A program made the position numbers and the translations under genes. The notes under the pieces were generated by a model. The model worked only from the letters and a program-made list of their open reading frames with translations, had not been told where the DNA came from and ran no database searches. From Prescottella equi (GTDB lineage: Bacteria > Actinomycetota > Actinomycetes > Mycobacteriales > Mycobacteriaceae): a stretch of 64,000 nucleotides of DNA. Location of the stretch: assembly GCF_020171745.1 (NCBI RefSeq), contig NZ_JAIVAH010000004.1:124001-188000 (forward strand). Direction: 5' to 3'. Of the stretch, positions 24,849 through 34,001 are shown one piece after another. Each line of letters starts with the position of its first letter. The stretch's first letter is position 1.

Positions 24849-24937
24849 CTGCGCTCCTCGTCGATGTGTCGAAACCCCCATGAACGCTACCCCGATCCGG
24901 CACGGCTCTCACCGGACAGCACAGCGCCCCCGCCGCG

Positions 24938-26335
24938 TCAGGTCGAGGTGTCGACCGCCACCCGGCCATCCGCGACAGCCTCGGCGAGCAGAGCGTGATC
25001 CCGCTCCGTCCGGTCCGCGTAGACCCGCGCGAAGGCGGCCATCGCCTCGTCGAATCCGGTGCCCGCTCCGAGATAGTCGGCGATGGCGAACCGGTCGCCC
25101 CCACGAGCGTGCGCGTAGCCGAGCACACGGCCGCACAACCTCGCATACTGTTCCATCCCGGTCGGGGTCATCGACTCGACCGTCGCCGATCCCTTGCCGT
25201 CGCGCAATTGCCTGACGTAATAGTCCCGTTGCACGCCGTCGTGGCCGACGCCCTGCTGCCAGCCGAGGAAGATGTCGCTTGCGGCCTGCATGATCCGCTG
25301 CCCCTCGACTACCCGCTGCCCTTGGTTCGAGTGTTCCGGTCCGTCGAGGTAGTCCGCCAGGACCGCGGGGCCGGCCTCCTTCGCCTGGAGGAACAACGGG
25401 TCACTGTCGTCCGCACCCAGCAGCAACAGGATCCAGCTTCGCGTCCCCACACTGCCCACCCCGACAACCTTGCGGGCGGCCTGCACGAAGGTGTACCGGT
25501 CGAACGGCACACGGTGGTCGGGGCGCAGCGTCTCGCTGTACTCGGCGAGACGCTCGGACAACTCCCGGTACAGCGCACGCGCGTCCTGTGTCGCGAACAC
25601 CTCCTCGATCGGCACCAGCAGCGGTGGCCGGGAGACGATCCGGCGGTGGCCGTCGGTCACCGTGGTCAGCTTGCCGAGAGCCTGGAGACTGTCGCGCCGC
25701 CACGACTTCGCGACCAGCTTCCGGGAACTCCGTCGGCTGGCCGCATCGAGCGTCTCGCGCAGGTCGGCGAGTTCCTGCTCGGCCTCGACGTGGGAGTACC
25801 AGACCGCCAGGTTGCCGCGTCGCGCCTGGGCCAGCATCGTCTCGCGGTAGGCAGCCGCGCACGCGAGGGCGATGCGATGACGTCGCTTGCCACCGAACGA
25901 CAATGCCCTCGCCGCAACCTCGACGCTGGCCACGAGCCGCTTGACGTCCCATTCGAACGGTCCCGGGTAGGTCTCGTCGAAGTCGTTGACGTCGAAGGCC
26001 AGCCGTCGTTCCGGGGTCGCGAAGATCCCGAAGTTGCCCAGGTGCGCGTCACCGCACAGATGCGTGTGCAGTCCCGAGTTCGGCGTGCGGGACAGATCGT
26101 CGGCCATCAGCGCCGCGGCGCCACGGTAGAACGCGAAAGGCGTCGAGACCATGCGCCCGTAGCGGATGGGAAGAAGTTCCGGAATTCGTTGCAGATCTTG
26201 CTTCTTCAGAATATCGACCGGATCACGGTCGCTCTCCGCGAGATCCGCCAGCGCATCGAACGGCACGCGGGGGCGGGCCGCCTCGCCACGGTCGGCGCGG
26301 TCGGTCCGGATCGAAGACTCGGCGACGTCTGACAT
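24938..26335 (-). CDS. DUF2252-family protein
   Basis: The 465-aa soluble protein has the DUF2252 pattern: RIPELLPIRYGRMVSTPFAF, then YRGAAALMADDL, HLCGDAHLGNFGIFATPERR and FDVNDFDETYPGPFEWDVKR. The GDAHLGNF and DVNDFDE segments resemble the catalytic loop and metal-binding DFD of aminoglycoside-phosphotransferase-like kinases, so an atypical kinase activity is plausible. ATG 26335 (MSDVAESS) is chosen because it has a GCGAGG upstream; an in-frame ATG nine codons earlier is possible. It is divergent from the YigZ gene. Confidence 0.85.
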   Translation of the reverse strand: MSDVAESSIRTDRADRGEAARPRVPFDALADLAESDRDPVDILKKQDLQRIPELLPIRYGRMVSTPFAFYRGAAALMADDLSRTPNSGLHTHLCGDAHLGNFGIFATPERRLAFDVNDFDETYPGPFEWDVKRLVASVEVAARALSFGGKRRHRIALACAAAYRETMLAQARRGNLAVWYSHVEAEQELADLRETLDAASRRSSRKLVAKSWRRDSLQALGKLTTVTDGHRRIVSRPPLLVPIEEVFATQDARALYRELSERLAEYSETLRPDHRVPFDRYTFVQAARKVVGVGSVGTRSWILLLLGADDSDPLFLQAKEAGPAVLADYLDGPEHSNQGQRVVEGQRIMQAASDIFLGWQQGVGHDGVQRDYYVRQLRDGKGSATVESMTPTGMEQYARLCGRVLGYAHARGGDRFAIADYLGAGTGFDEAMAAFARVYADRTERDHALLAEAVADGRVAVDTST

Positions 26336-26409
26336 CGTGCCTCGCTCGGGTGGGGACCCCATTGTCTCCCCCCGACGGCGGTCCGGGGCCGGAAAGGGAA
26401 GATGAAATC

Positions 26410-27048
26410 ATGCCTTTCACGCTGCCCGCCGGGTCCGACGTCGTCGAGGAGACCGAGGTCAAGCACTCCCGGTTCATCGCGGCGCTGCGACGGGTCGACT
26501 CCCCCGCCGACGCGCAGGCGTTCCTCGACGAACAGCGGCGGGTCTACCCGGACGCCCGGCATCACTGTTGGGCGTACGTGACGGGCAACGAACCGTCCGA
26601 GCGGGCCGAACGGTCGGGCGACGACGGTGAACCCGGCGGCACCGCCGGCGTGCCGATGCTGCAGGTGCTGCGGGCGCGCGACCTGGTGGACGTCGCCGTG
26701 GTGGTGACCCGCTACTTCGGCGGCATCAAGCTCGGCGCGGGTGGACTGGTGCGCGCCTATTCCGGCGCGGTCGCGGTGGCCGTCGATACAGCTGCAGCGG
26801 CCGGCACAGGTCTGCTCAGCCGTGAGCGCCTCGATCTGCTGTCGCTCGAAGTCGGGCACGACACCGCGGGCCGGATCGAGGCCGAACTGCGCGGCCGCGG
26901 GATCCCCGTCGTCGATACCGCCTACGGCGCCGAGGTCACCTTCACCCTGGCGACGAAGGACCCCGCGCAGCTGGCCGCGGTCGTCGCCGAACTCACCTCC
27001 GGCGCAGGCGAACTGGAGCCTGCCGGTGTCCGGTGGGTGGACGTGTGA
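26410..27048 (+). CDS. YigZ/IMPACT-family protein (UPF0029)
   Basis: The 212-aa product has the IMPACT N-terminal domain (VKHSRFIAALRRVDSPADAQ, then RHHCWAYVTGNEPSERAERS) and the hallmark DDGEPGGTAGVPMLQVL and VTRYFGGIKLGAGGLVRAYS. A C-terminal DUF1949 ferredoxin-like domain completes it. In eukaryotes IMPACT regulates translation via GCN2; bacterial members bind RNA or ribosomes, with an unclear role. ATG 26410 is chosen by homology and a GGAAAGGGAAG upstream. A long hairpin follows. Confidence 0.92.
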   Translation: MPFTLPAGSDVVEETEVKHSRFIAALRRVDSPADAQAFLDEQRRVYPDARHHCWAYVTGNEPSERAERSGDDGEPGGTAGVPMLQVLRARDLVDVAVVVTRYFGGIKLGAGGLVRAYSGAVAVAVDTAAAAGTGLLSRERLDLLSLEVGHDTAGRIEAELRGRGIPVVDTAYGAEVTFTLATKDPAQLAAVVAELTSGAGELEPAGVRWVDV

Positions 27049-27053
27049 GACGC

Positions 27054-27103
27054 CGAACGGCGCCCGTAGCCGGACGAAACGTCCTGGCTACGAGCGCCGT
27101 TCG
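27054..27103. terminator. Long bidirectional hairpin between yigZ-like gene and sucD
   Basis: Arms CGAACGGCGC/GCGCCGTTCG and CGTAGCC/GGCTACG pair over about 22 bp with small mismatches around a GACGAAACGTC tip. The stem lies between convergent genes and can serve both. Confidence 0.8.
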
Positions 27104-27144
27104 CTCGATCGCTGCGCGGGCGCGAGCGCCCGCTACACAGCGGA

Positions 27145-28047
27145 TCAGAGGGTCTTCAGGATCTCCCGAGCGAGAGCCGCGGTCTCGGACGGCGTCTTGC
27201 CGACCTTGACACCGGCAGCCTCGAGGGCGTCCTTCTTGGCCTGCGCGGTGCCCGAGGAACCGGAGACGATGGCGCCGGCGTGGCCCATGGTCTTGCCCTC
27301 GGGAGCGGTGAAGCCCGCCACGTAGCCGACGACCGGCTTGGTGACGTTGGCCTTGATGTAGTCGGCGGCACGCTCCTCGGCGTCGCCACCGATCTCACCG
27401 ATCATCACGATCAGCTTGGTCTCGGGATCCTTCTCGAACGCCTCGATGGCGTCGATGTGGGTGGTGCCGATGACCGGGTCGCCGCCGATGCCGATGGCGG
27501 TCGAGAAGCCGTACTCACGCAGCTCGAACATCATCTGGTAGGTCAGGGTGCCGGACTTGGAGACCAGGCCGACCGGGCCCTTGCCCGCGATGTTCGCCGG
27601 GGTGATGCCGACGAGGGCCTCCTCCGGGGTGATGATGCCCGGGCAGTTGGGGCCGATGATGCGGGTCTTGTTGCCCTTCTCCACGTTGTAGGCCCACGCG
27701 TAAGCGGAGTCCTGCACCGGGATGCCCTCGGTGATGACCACGAGCAGCGGGATCTCCGCGTCGATGGCCTCGACGATGGCGTCCTTCGAGAAGGCCGGGG
27801 GAACGAACGCGATCGAGACGTCCGCGCCGGTCTCCTTCATGGCCTCGGCGACGGTCGCGAAGACCGGCAGCTCGACAGCGTTGCCGTCCTTGTCGGTGTG
27901 CGAGACCGTGGTGCCGGCCTTGCGGGCGTTGACGCCACCGACGACCTGGGTGCCGGCCTTGAGCATCAGCGCGGTGTGCTTGGTGCCCTCGCCGCCGGTG
28001 ATGCCCTGGACGATGACCTTGGAGTCCTTGGTCAGGAAGATAGCCAT
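27145..28047 (-). CDS. sucD: Succinyl-CoA synthetase alpha subunit
   Basis: SucD with SucC converts succinyl-CoA to succinate with substrate-level ATP or GTP formation in the TCA cycle. The 300-aa product has the CoA-binding Rossmann domain ([20 protein letters not shown]), the [13 protein letters not shown] segment and the phospho-histidine H256 in [11 protein letters not shown]. The ATG at 28047 lies 15 bases after the sucC stop. It is the same gene pair and position as Rv0951-Rv0952. Confidence 0.98.
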   Translation of the reverse strand: MAIFLTKDSKVIVQGITGGEGTKHTALMLKAGTQVVGGVNARKAGTTVSHTDKDGNAVELPVFATVAEAMKETGADVSIAFVPPAFSKDAIVEAIDAEIPLLVVITEGIPVQDSAYAWAYNVEKGNKTRIIGPNCPGIITPEEALVGITPANIAGKGPVGLVSKSGTLTYQMMFELREYGFSTAIGIGGDPVIGTTHIDAIEAFEKDPETKLIVMIGEIGGDAEERAADYIKANVTKPVVGYVAGFTAPEGKTMGHAGAIVSGSSGTAQAKKDALEAAGVKVGKTPSETAALAREILKTL

Positions 28048-28062
28048 TGTTGTGTGTGTCCC

Positions 28063-29232
28063 TTACTTCGCGGCGAACGCGAGCTCGGCAGCCTTGTCGG
28101 CAGCCTCGTCCATGGTTGCGACGACCGTCACCAGCGGGTGGTTGGCCTCGGCGAGGATGCGGCGACCCTCTTCGACGTTGTTGCCGTCCAGGCGCACGAC
28201 GAGCGGCTTGTTGGCCTCGTCGCCCAGGGTCTCGAGGGCGCCGACGATGCCGTTGGCGACCGCGTCACACGCGGTGATGCCACCGAAGACGTTGACGAAG
28301 ACGCTCTTGACCTGCGCGTCGTTCAGGATGACGTCCAGGCCGGCAGCCATGACGGCAGCCGAGGCGCCGCCACCGATGTCGAGGAAGTTGGCGGGCTTGA
28401 CGTTGCCGTGCTTCTCGCCCGCGTACGCGACGACGTCCAGGGTCGACATGACCAGGCCGGCGCCGTTACCGATGATTCCGACCTCGCCGTCGAGCTTGAC
28501 GTAGTTGAGGTCGTTCTCCTTGGCCTTGAGCTCGAGGGGATCGGTGGCGTCACGATCCTCGAAGGCCTCGTGGCCGGGCTGACGGAACCCAGCGTTCTCG
28601 TCCAGCGTCACCTTGCCGTCGAGGGCCAGGATCTGGTCGTCGGGCGTACGGACGAGCGGGTTGACCTCGACCAGGAGAGCGTCTTCCTTGATGAAGACCT
28701 CCCACAGCTTCTGGATCGTGTTGGCCGCGGCGTCGAGCACCTCGGCGGGCAGCTTGCCGGCCTCTGCGATGCTGCGCGCGAACGCGAGGTCGACACCCTT
28801 GACGGCGTCAACGGGGATCTTCGCGAGAGCGTCGGGGTTCTCCTCGGCGGTGACCTCGATCTCGACGCCACCCTCGACCGAGCACATGGCCAGGTAGGTG
28901 CGGTTGGTGCGGTCGAGCAGGAAGGAGATGTAGTACTCCTCAGCGATGTCGCTCGCCTCTGCGACCAGCAGCTTCTTGACGACGTGGCCCTTGATGTCCA
29001 GGCCCAGGATCGCCTCGGCGTTCGCCTGTGCGGCGTCCGCGTCGGGCGAGTACTTCACGCCACCGGCCTTGCCGCGGCCGCCGACCTTGACCTGCGCCTT
29101 GACCATGACCGGCTTGCCGATTTCCTCCGCGATCTCGCGGGCACCGGCAACCGTGTCGGTAACACGGCCGGCCGACGTCGGCACGTCATGCTTGGCGAAG
29201 AGTTCCTTCGCCTGGTATTCGAAGAGATCCAT
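28063..29232 (-). CDS. sucC: Succinyl-CoA synthetase beta subunit
   Basis: SucC supplies the ATP-grasp nucleotide-binding domain and part of the active site. The 389-aa product starts [18 protein letters not shown], contains [16 protein letters not shown] and [18 protein letters not shown] (Mg/nucleotide ligands), and ends with the ligase domain ([19 protein letters not shown], then [15 protein letters not shown]). ATG 29232 is the homology start; an earlier in-frame ATG would add an unrelated leader. The operon promoter must lie within the 540-base upstream gap, which holds a palindrome at 29329-29344. Confidence 0.98.
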   Translation of the reverse strand: MDLFEYQAKELFAKHDVPTSAGRVTDTVAGAREIAEEIGKPVMVKAQVKVGGRGKAGGVKYSPDADAAQANAEAILGLDIKGHVVKKLLVAEASDIAEEYYISFLLDRTNRTYLAMCSVEGGVEIEVTAEENPDALAKIPVDAVKGVDLAFARSIAEAGKLPAEVLDAAANTIQKLWEVFIKEDALLVEVNPLVRTPDDQILALDGKVTLDENAGFRQPGHEAFEDRDATDPLELKAKENDLNYVKLDGEVGIIGNGAGLVMSTLDVVAYAGEKHGNVKPANFLDIGGGASAAVMAAGLDVILNDAQVKSVFVNVFGGITACDAVANGIVGALETLGDEANKPLVVRLDGNNVEEGRRILAEANHPLVTVVATMDEAADKAAELAFAAK

Positions 29233-29328
29233 CTGCTCACCGTCTCGTCTGCGTTGACGCCCGCTCGGGGTAGGAGCGGGTCCGTGTCGGACTTTAACTA
29301 GTTCAATCAATCGACTATCGCTCGCCTA

Positions 29329-29344
29329 TGCGCCATGTGGCACA
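29329..29344. promoter_or_regulatory. Inverted repeat upstream of sucCD
   Basis: TGCGCCATGTGGCACA is a 7-bp inverted repeat with one mismatch (TGCGCCA against TGGCACA) and a TG spacer, 97 bases upstream of the sucC ATG. It sits in an AT-richer promoter-like patch with -10-like GATAGT downstream on the minus strand. The binding protein is unknown; the half-site is not the CRP consensus. Confidence 0.45.
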
Positions 29345-29654
29345 TATCACGCACTCCAGTCGACGGCGGCACTCCGTCGCGGCCACCACATCGGAGGAGC
29401 GGCGGCACCACGATTCGAACCGGGTGCGCACTCGGTGCGGCCGCGCCAGAAGGCGCCCCCTCAAGGATTGCAGGTGCCTCGAAGCCTGTCGCGATCGGTC
29501 CGCCCGAAAAGCCCCCGAGAAGCCCCCGAGCCACCACCCCGGAACGCCACTGCGACCGTCCCGGCGATTGCCGAGATTGGGCTGTAACAAAGACGCGCCG
29601 TCCCGATATATGAACGAGACCATTTGGGATGTTCGGCATCCCCCCAGCTCACGG

Positions 29655-29670
29655 TGTGACACCGGTCACA
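29655..29670. promoter_or_regulatory. CRP/GlxR-type binding site upstream of the M23 peptidase gene
   Basis: TGTGACACCGGTCACA fits TGTGA-N6-TCACA perfectly and is itself a near-complete palindrome. It lies 107 bases upstream of the M23 start. Actinobacterial CRP/GlxR regulators control cell-wall hydrolase genes such as rpf in relatives, so cAMP-dependent control of this gene is plausible. Confidence 0.75.
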
Positions 29671-29776
29671 TCTCCATGTTGCGTGCGCGGTACAGGTTGC
29701 CCCGCCGCAACCGTTTCGTTACCGTCGCCAGGGTCTAAGTCACAGGCAGGTCACGAGCAGGAGGACGGCAGGGCAC

Positions 29777-30778
29777 ATGCACCACCGCACTCAGTTCACC
29801 GCCAGCCGATTCGTGAAACAGCACGCCGACGCGGAGCCCACCCGGGCGTTCCCACCCGCGGCAGGTCCGGAAGCCACTGGCTCCGGGGCGGAAAGAACCG
29901 AGATTCACAGCGTCATGCTCCACAGCACCGAAGTTCCCACCGCCCGCGAGGATGCCCCCGGCACCGGCGAGGCCCCCACCGAGATCACCGGCGTCACCAC
30001 GATCGCCGACGTGACCCCCTCCGGACACGGCGGTCGCCACCGCCTCCCCACTCCCCCCACCGCCCTCAAGGGCCGCGCAGCGGTCATAGCAGTGGCAGCC
30101 GGCGCAGTCGTCGCCGCCGGGCAGGCCGCAGTCAGCGGGCCGTCCCAGAATTCCGATCATTCCGAGGTCGCCCTCGACGAGGCCGGGTCGGTCGCCACCA
30201 CCGCGACGCCCCAGGCGGCACAGTTCAGCAACGTCGCGCAGACGACCTCCACCAGTTCCGCCCCGCAGGTGCTCGCGCTCGCGAATCCGACGGATCTGAA
30301 CCAGTTCTCCAACCTGCTGGCCAAGGGCCAGCGCTTCAGCGAGGAGCGGGCCGCCCGCGAGGCCGCCGCCCGCCGCCCGCTGTTCGTCCTGCCCGCCAAG
30401 GGCACCTACACCTCGTCCTTCGGATCCCGCTGGGGCACCCTGCACGCCGGCGTCGACATCGCCAACGCGATCGGCACCCCGATCTACTCGGTGGCCGACG
30501 GTGTCGTCGTCGACTCGGGTCCGGCCTCCGGCTTCGGCATGTGGGTCCGCGTCCAGCACGCCGACGGCACCATCACCGTCTACGGCCACATCAACGAGAC
30601 CCTCGTGACGGTCGGCCAGAAGGTCATGGCCGGCGATCAGATCGCCACCATGGGCAACCGCGGCTTCTCCACCGGCCCGCACCTGCACTTCGAGGTCCAC
30701 CTGGCCGGCGACAACAAGATCGACCCGCTGCCGTGGCTCGCGACCCGCGGCATCAGCCTCGGCGTCGAGCAGCCCTGA
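29777..30778 (+). CDS. M23-family (LytM) peptidoglycan endopeptidase, membrane-anchored
   Basis: The 333-aa protein has a long N-terminal cytoplasmic region, one TM at about 101-119 and an extracytoplasmic linker. The C-terminal M23 domain covers about 205-325. The zinc ligands H223 and D227 (HAGVDIA) and H304 (HLHFE) and the catalytic H271 (VYGHINE) are all present, so it should be an active glycyl or D,D/D,L endopeptidase acting on the cell wall. It matches Rv0950c by position. A perfect CRP-type site upstream suggests nutrient-linked control. A perfect 20-bp terminator follows. Confidence 0.93.
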   Translation: MHHRTQFTASRFVKQHADAEPTRAFPPAAGPEATGSGAERTEIHSVMLHSTEVPTAREDAPGTGEAPTEITGVTTIADVTPSGHGGRHRLPTPPTALKGRAAVIAVAAGAVVAAGQAAVSGPSQNSDHSEVALDEAGSVATTATPQAAQFSNVAQTTSTSSAPQVLALANPTDLNQFSNLLAKGQRFSEERAAREAAARRPLFVLPAKGTYTSSFGSRWGTLHAGVDIANAIGTPIYSVADGVVVDSGPASGFGMWVRVQHADGTITVYGHINETLVTVGQKVMAGDQIATMGNRGFSTGPHLHFEVHLAGDNKIDPLPWLATRGISLGVEQP

Positions 30779-30800
30779 TCCGGCTGCCACCCAGAACCGC

Positions 30801-30845
30801 AAAACGCCTCCGGCCCAAGCATTTCGCTTGGGCCGGAGGCGTTTT
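30801..30845. terminator. Perfect bidirectional terminator between the M23 gene and pcrA
   Basis: A perfect 20-bp stem (AAAACGCCTCCGGCCCAAGC with its complement) with loop ATTTC, flanked by A- and T-tracts, serves both convergent genes. Confidence 0.95.
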
Positions 30846-30864
30846 CACATCCTGAGAGGACGCC

Positions 30865-33339
30865 TCAGAGCTTGACCATCGGCACGCCGCCGATCAGCAT
30901 CAGACGCACCTTGCCCGCCGAGCCGAAGTCGATCGTCACCGTCGCGGTGGGACCTGCACCCTTGGTCTCGAGCACCTTGCCGAGGCCGTACTTGTCGTGG
31001 CTGACGCGGTCGCCGACCGCGAGCACCAGGTTGTTGTTGCGACCGCGTGGCGCCCCGAAACTCGGCGACGCGCCGCCGGAGCGGCCCGTGGAACCGAAAC
31101 CCGACCCGCCACCGAAGCCCCCGCCGAAGCCGGAACCGCCGTAGCCCTGTCCGCGGGGCCGACCACCACCGATCGCACCGCCGGCACCGAGGACACCGGG
31201 ATCCTCCCGGCGCCAGTTCACGAGATCAGCCGGAATCTCTTGCAGGAAGCGCGATTCCGGATTGGTGACCGGCTGCCCCCAGGCCGACCGCACGATGGCA
31301 CGAGTCAGGTACAGCCGGTGCCGCGCACGGGTGATCCCGACGTACGCCAGGCGCCGCTCCTCGGACAGTTCCGCTGGATCGCCGAGTGCCCGCATGTGCG
31401 GGAACTGACCGTCCTCCCAGCCCGTGACGAACACGACGGGGAACTCGAGGCCCTTCGCGGTGTGCAGCGTCATGAGTGTCACCACGCCCTCACCTTCGTC
31501 GGGCACCTGGTCCGAGTCGGCGACCAGCGACACCCGCTCGAGGAACGCGGCGAGCGAGCCGGGATCGGGCTGCCCCTCGTCCTCGACGACGTCGTCCTCG
31601 GTCGCGTTCTCCTCGGCGAACGCGGCGGCGTTGCGGGCGTCGGAGCTGAACTCCCGTGCGACGCTAACCAATTCGTTGAGGTTGTCGAGGCGCGCCCCGT
31701 CCTGCGGGTCGCTGCTGGCCTCGAGTTCGCGACGGTACCCGGTGCGGTCGAGCACGCCCTCGACGACCTCGCCGATATCGGTGAGATCGTTGCCGTCGGC
31801 GTCGGTGCTCGCCATCAGCACACGCAGTCCGTCGAGCAGTTCGAGGAACGACGCGATCGCCTTCTGGGAGCGGGTGTTGAGCAGCGGCACCGCGCCCTCG
31901 GCACCGGCCCGCAACGCCTGCGCGAACCCGATGCCCTTCTGCTCGGCGTACACCGACACGCACGCCTCGGCGCGGTCACCGATGCCGCGGCGCGGGGTGT
32001 TGAGGATCCGGCGCAGGCTCACCGCGTCGTCCTCGTTCGCCAGCACCCGCAGGTACGCGACGATGTCGCGCACCTCCTTGCGCTCGTAGAACCGGGTGCC
32101 GCCGACCACCTTGTACGGGATGCCGAGCCGGATGAAGATCTCTTCCAGCGCGCGGGAGGAGTTGTTGGTCCGGTAGAACACCGCGACGTCGCCGAACTTC
32201 GCGTCGCCGGCGTCGACCAGACGGTCGATCTCCGACGCCACGAACTGGGCCTCGTCGTGCTCGTTGTCGGCGACGTACCCGGTGATGAGCTCGCCCTCGC
32301 CGGAGTCGGTCCACAACCGCTTGTCGCGGCGGCCGGTGTTCCGGGAGATCACCGAGTTCGCCGCGGACAGGATGTTCTGCGTCGACCGGTAGTTCTGCTC
32401 GAGCAGGATGGTCCGGGCGTCCGGGTAGTCGCGCTCGAACTCCTCGATGTTGCGGATCGTCGCACCGCGGAACGCGTAGATCGACTGGTCCGCGTCACCG
32501 ACGACGCACAGCTCACCCGGCGGCACGGCGTACGGGTCGTCCGACTCCTCGCCCACGAGCTCGCGGACCAGGACGTACTGGGCATGGTTGGTGTCCTGGT
32601 ACTCGTCGACCAGCACGTGCCGGAACCGGCGCCGGTAGTACTCGGCCACCTGGGGGTTGGCCTGCAGCAGGCCCACCGTCTCGCCGATCAGGTCGTCGAA
32701 GTCGAGCGCGTTCGCGGCCCGCAGTCGCTGCTGGTAGTGCGCGTACACCCGGGCCACCAGCTTGTCGAGGTCGTTGGAGTCGCGGTCGGCGTCCGCCGCG
32801 GCCTCCTCCGGGTCGATCAGCTCGTTCTTGAGGTTCGAGATCTTGGTCGCGAGCAGCCGCGCCGAGTAGCGCTTGGTATCGATCTCGAGATCCTTGGAGA
32901 TCATCGTCAGCAGACGGCGCGAGTCGTCGGCGTCGTAGATCGAGAAGTTCGAGTTCAGGCCCTGCAGCAGACCCGCCTGCGCGCGCAGGATCCGCACGCA
33001 GCTCGCGTGGAACGTCGACACCCACATGCTGTTGGCGCGCGGACCCACGAGCTGGGCGACGCGCTCACGCATCTCCGCCGCGGCCTTGTTGGTGAACGTG
33101 ATCGCGAGGATCTGGCCGGGCATGACGCCGCGCTCGGCCAGCAGGTACGCGATCCGGCGCGTCAGCACCGCGGTCTTGCCCGACCCGGCTCCCGCGACGA
33201 TGAGCAGCGGCGATCCCGCGTGCTCGACCGCCTCGCGCTGGTGCGGGTTGAGCCCCTCGAGCAGTGCGTCGACAGGGACGCGCGATCCGCCCTGGGAACT
33301 GCCGGGAGTACCGAGCGTGGAACCGGAAATTGTGTTCAT
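30865..33339 (-). CDS. pcrA: UvrD/PcrA-type ATP-dependent DNA helicase
   Basis: PcrA/UvrD1 is a 3'-to-5' superfamily 1 helicase for nucleotide-excision repair and clearing of replication-transcription conflicts; in mycobacteria the homologue works with Ku. The 824-aa product has Walker A GAGSGKT (50-56), TFTNKAAAEMRERV (motif Ia), VDEYQDTN (motif II), GDADQSIYAFRGA (motif III), and later VTLMTLHTAKGLEFPVVFV and YVGITRARHRLYL. The tail is Gly-rich (GGGRPRGQGYGGSGFGGG) and leads to the small RNA-polymerase-binding Tudor-like end (VGDRVSHDKYGLGKVL). It is positionally equal to Rv0949. Confidence 0.97.
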   Translation of the reverse strand: MNTISGSTLGTPGSSQGGSRVPVDALLEGLNPHQREAVEHAGSPLLIVAGAGSGKTAVLTRRIAYLLAERGVMPGQILAITFTNKAAAEMRERVAQLVGPRANSMWVSTFHASCVRILRAQAGLLQGLNSNFSIYDADDSRRLLTMISKDLEIDTKRYSARLLATKISNLKNELIDPEEAAADADRDSNDLDKLVARVYAHYQQRLRAANALDFDDLIGETVGLLQANPQVAEYYRRRFRHVLVDEYQDTNHAQYVLVRELVGEESDDPYAVPPGELCVVGDADQSIYAFRGATIRNIEEFERDYPDARTILLEQNYRSTQNILSAANSVISRNTGRRDKRLWTDSGEGELITGYVADNEHDEAQFVASEIDRLVDAGDAKFGDVAVFYRTNNSSRALEEIFIRLGIPYKVVGGTRFYERKEVRDIVAYLRVLANEDDAVSLRRILNTPRRGIGDRAEACVSVYAEQKGIGFAQALRAGAEGAVPLLNTRSQKAIASFLELLDGLRVLMASTDADGNDLTDIGEVVEGVLDRTGYRRELEASSDPQDGARLDNLNELVSVAREFSSDARNAAAFAEENATEDDVVEDEGQPDPGSLAAFLERVSLVADSDQVPDEGEGVVTLMTLHTAKGLEFPVVFVTGWEDGQFPHMRALGDPAELSEERRLAYVGITRARHRLYLTRAIVRSAWGQPVTNPESRFLQEIPADLVNWRREDPGVLGAGGAIGGGRPRGQGYGGSGFGGGFGGGSGFGSTGRSGGASPSFGAPRGRNNNLVLAVGDRVSHDKYGLGKVLETKGAGPTATVTIDFGSAGKVRLMLIGGVPMVKL

Positions 33340-33459
33340 CGTCTGTCCACGCTACCGGCGAAGTCCGACACTCCGGCAGGTACCCGATCGTGCTGGTCGT
33401 GAAGGCAGTCACCCTTGCTTGGGTTGGCCTTGTACGCGTGGCAAACTGGAGTGGTGATC

Positions 33460-33558
33460 ATGGCCGCAACGACGCGAGCATCCGGTGCACGATGGCGCGA
33501 GTGCCGTCTGCACTGGCGATTTCCCAGCGGGTACCGACCGATGGTGCCCGCGGCCTGA
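33460..33558 (+). CDS. Aromatic-residue leader peptide upstream of chorismate mutase
   Basis: A 32-aa frame from ATG 33460, with GGAG eight bases upstream, to TGA 33556-33558 is rich in aromatic residues in one cluster: W12, W19, F21 and Y25 within RWRECRLHWRFPSGYR. The stop lies 10 bases before a GC-rich hairpin, and the chorismate mutase gene follows 77 bases after that hairpin. This is the layout of ribosome-mediated attenuation by aromatic amino acids. I recall that an attenuator of this kind (aroR) has been described upstream of the chorismate mutase gene in Corynebacterium glutamicum. Translation is inferred, not shown. Confidence 0.65.
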   Translation: MAATTRASGARWRECRLHWRFPSGYRPMVPAA

Positions 33559-33568
33559 TCCCCCGCGA

Positions 33569-33596
33569 GCCCCGAGGTCCACATGGATCCCGGGGC
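33569..33596 (+). terminator. Putative attenuator hairpin before chorismate mutase
   Basis: GCCCCGAGGTCC pairs with GGATCCCGGGGC over 12 positions (one mismatch, one G-U) around an ACAT loop, followed by GTTCTTG. The T-tract is weak. The hairpin directly follows the aromatic leader ORF and fits an attenuation terminator. Confidence 0.6.
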
Positions 33597-33673
33597 GTTC
33601 TTGTGAGCAGGACCCGGATTCGTAACGACTCGAGGGAACCGAACGAACCTAGTTCCGACACGAGGAGCAGACT

Positions 33674-33967
33674 ATGAGCAGCCCCACCACGACTTCTTCA
33701 TCCGATTCGCCGCTGCCCGCGAGCGAAGCCGAGATCGCCGAACTCCGCAAGGAGATCGACCGCCTCGACGCCGAGATCCTCGCCGCCGTCAAGCGCCGCA
33801 GTGAGGTGTCGCAGATCATCGGCCGCACCCGCATGGCCTCCGGTGGTCCGCGTCTGGTGCACAGCCGGGAGATGAAGGTTCTGGAGCGGTTCAGCGAACT
33901 GGGCCAGGAGGGCCACACCCTCGCGATGCTGCTGCTGCGTCTCGGACGCGGCCGCCTGGGGCACTGA
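33674..33967 (+). CDS. Chorismate mutase (AroQ-delta type)
   Basis: The enzyme converts chorismate to prephenate, the branch point to Phe and Tyr. The 97-aa all-helical product starts with a Ser/Thr-rich extension and continues IAELRKEIDRLDAEILAAVKRRSEV, then SQIIGRTRM, the AroQ fold. The C-terminal LLLRLGRGRLGH tail is the type that allows activation by DAHP synthase in mycobacteria (Rv0948c). There is no secretion signal, so it is the cytoplasmic form. ATG 33674 follows GGAGCAG. Expression is probably limited by the leader and hairpin at 33460-33596. Confidence 0.95.
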   Translation: MSSPTTTSSSDSPLPASEAEIAELRKEIDRLDAEILAAVKRRSEVSQIIGRTRMASGGPRLVHSREMKVLERFSELGQEGHTLAMLLLRLGRGRLGH

Positions 33968-34001
33968 CCGCTACCAGCTCACAACCTCCACAGCGCGAAC
34001 T

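Larger units (their letters stand above)
29233..29776. other. Intergenic region between divergent sucCD and the M23 peptidase gene
   Basis: This is 544 bases with no convincing gene. Frames on both strands are short, overlap each other and lack RBS or family signatures. It holds the sucCD promoter region, an inverted repeat at 29329-29344 and a perfect CRP-type site at 29655-29670. A long 5' untranslated region for either gene is possible, but I recognise no riboswitch. Confidence 0.6.

Noticed and set aside
29307-29639. Several short frames on both strands between sucC and the M23 gene
   Set aside because: They overlap each other, lack RBSs and have biased Arg/Ser/Pro compositions; none shows a family motif.
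29650-29776. Possible ydaO-type c-di-AMP riboswitch before the M23 gene
   Set aside because: The characteristic conserved blocks of ydaO were not found; the region is better explained by a CRP site and promoter.
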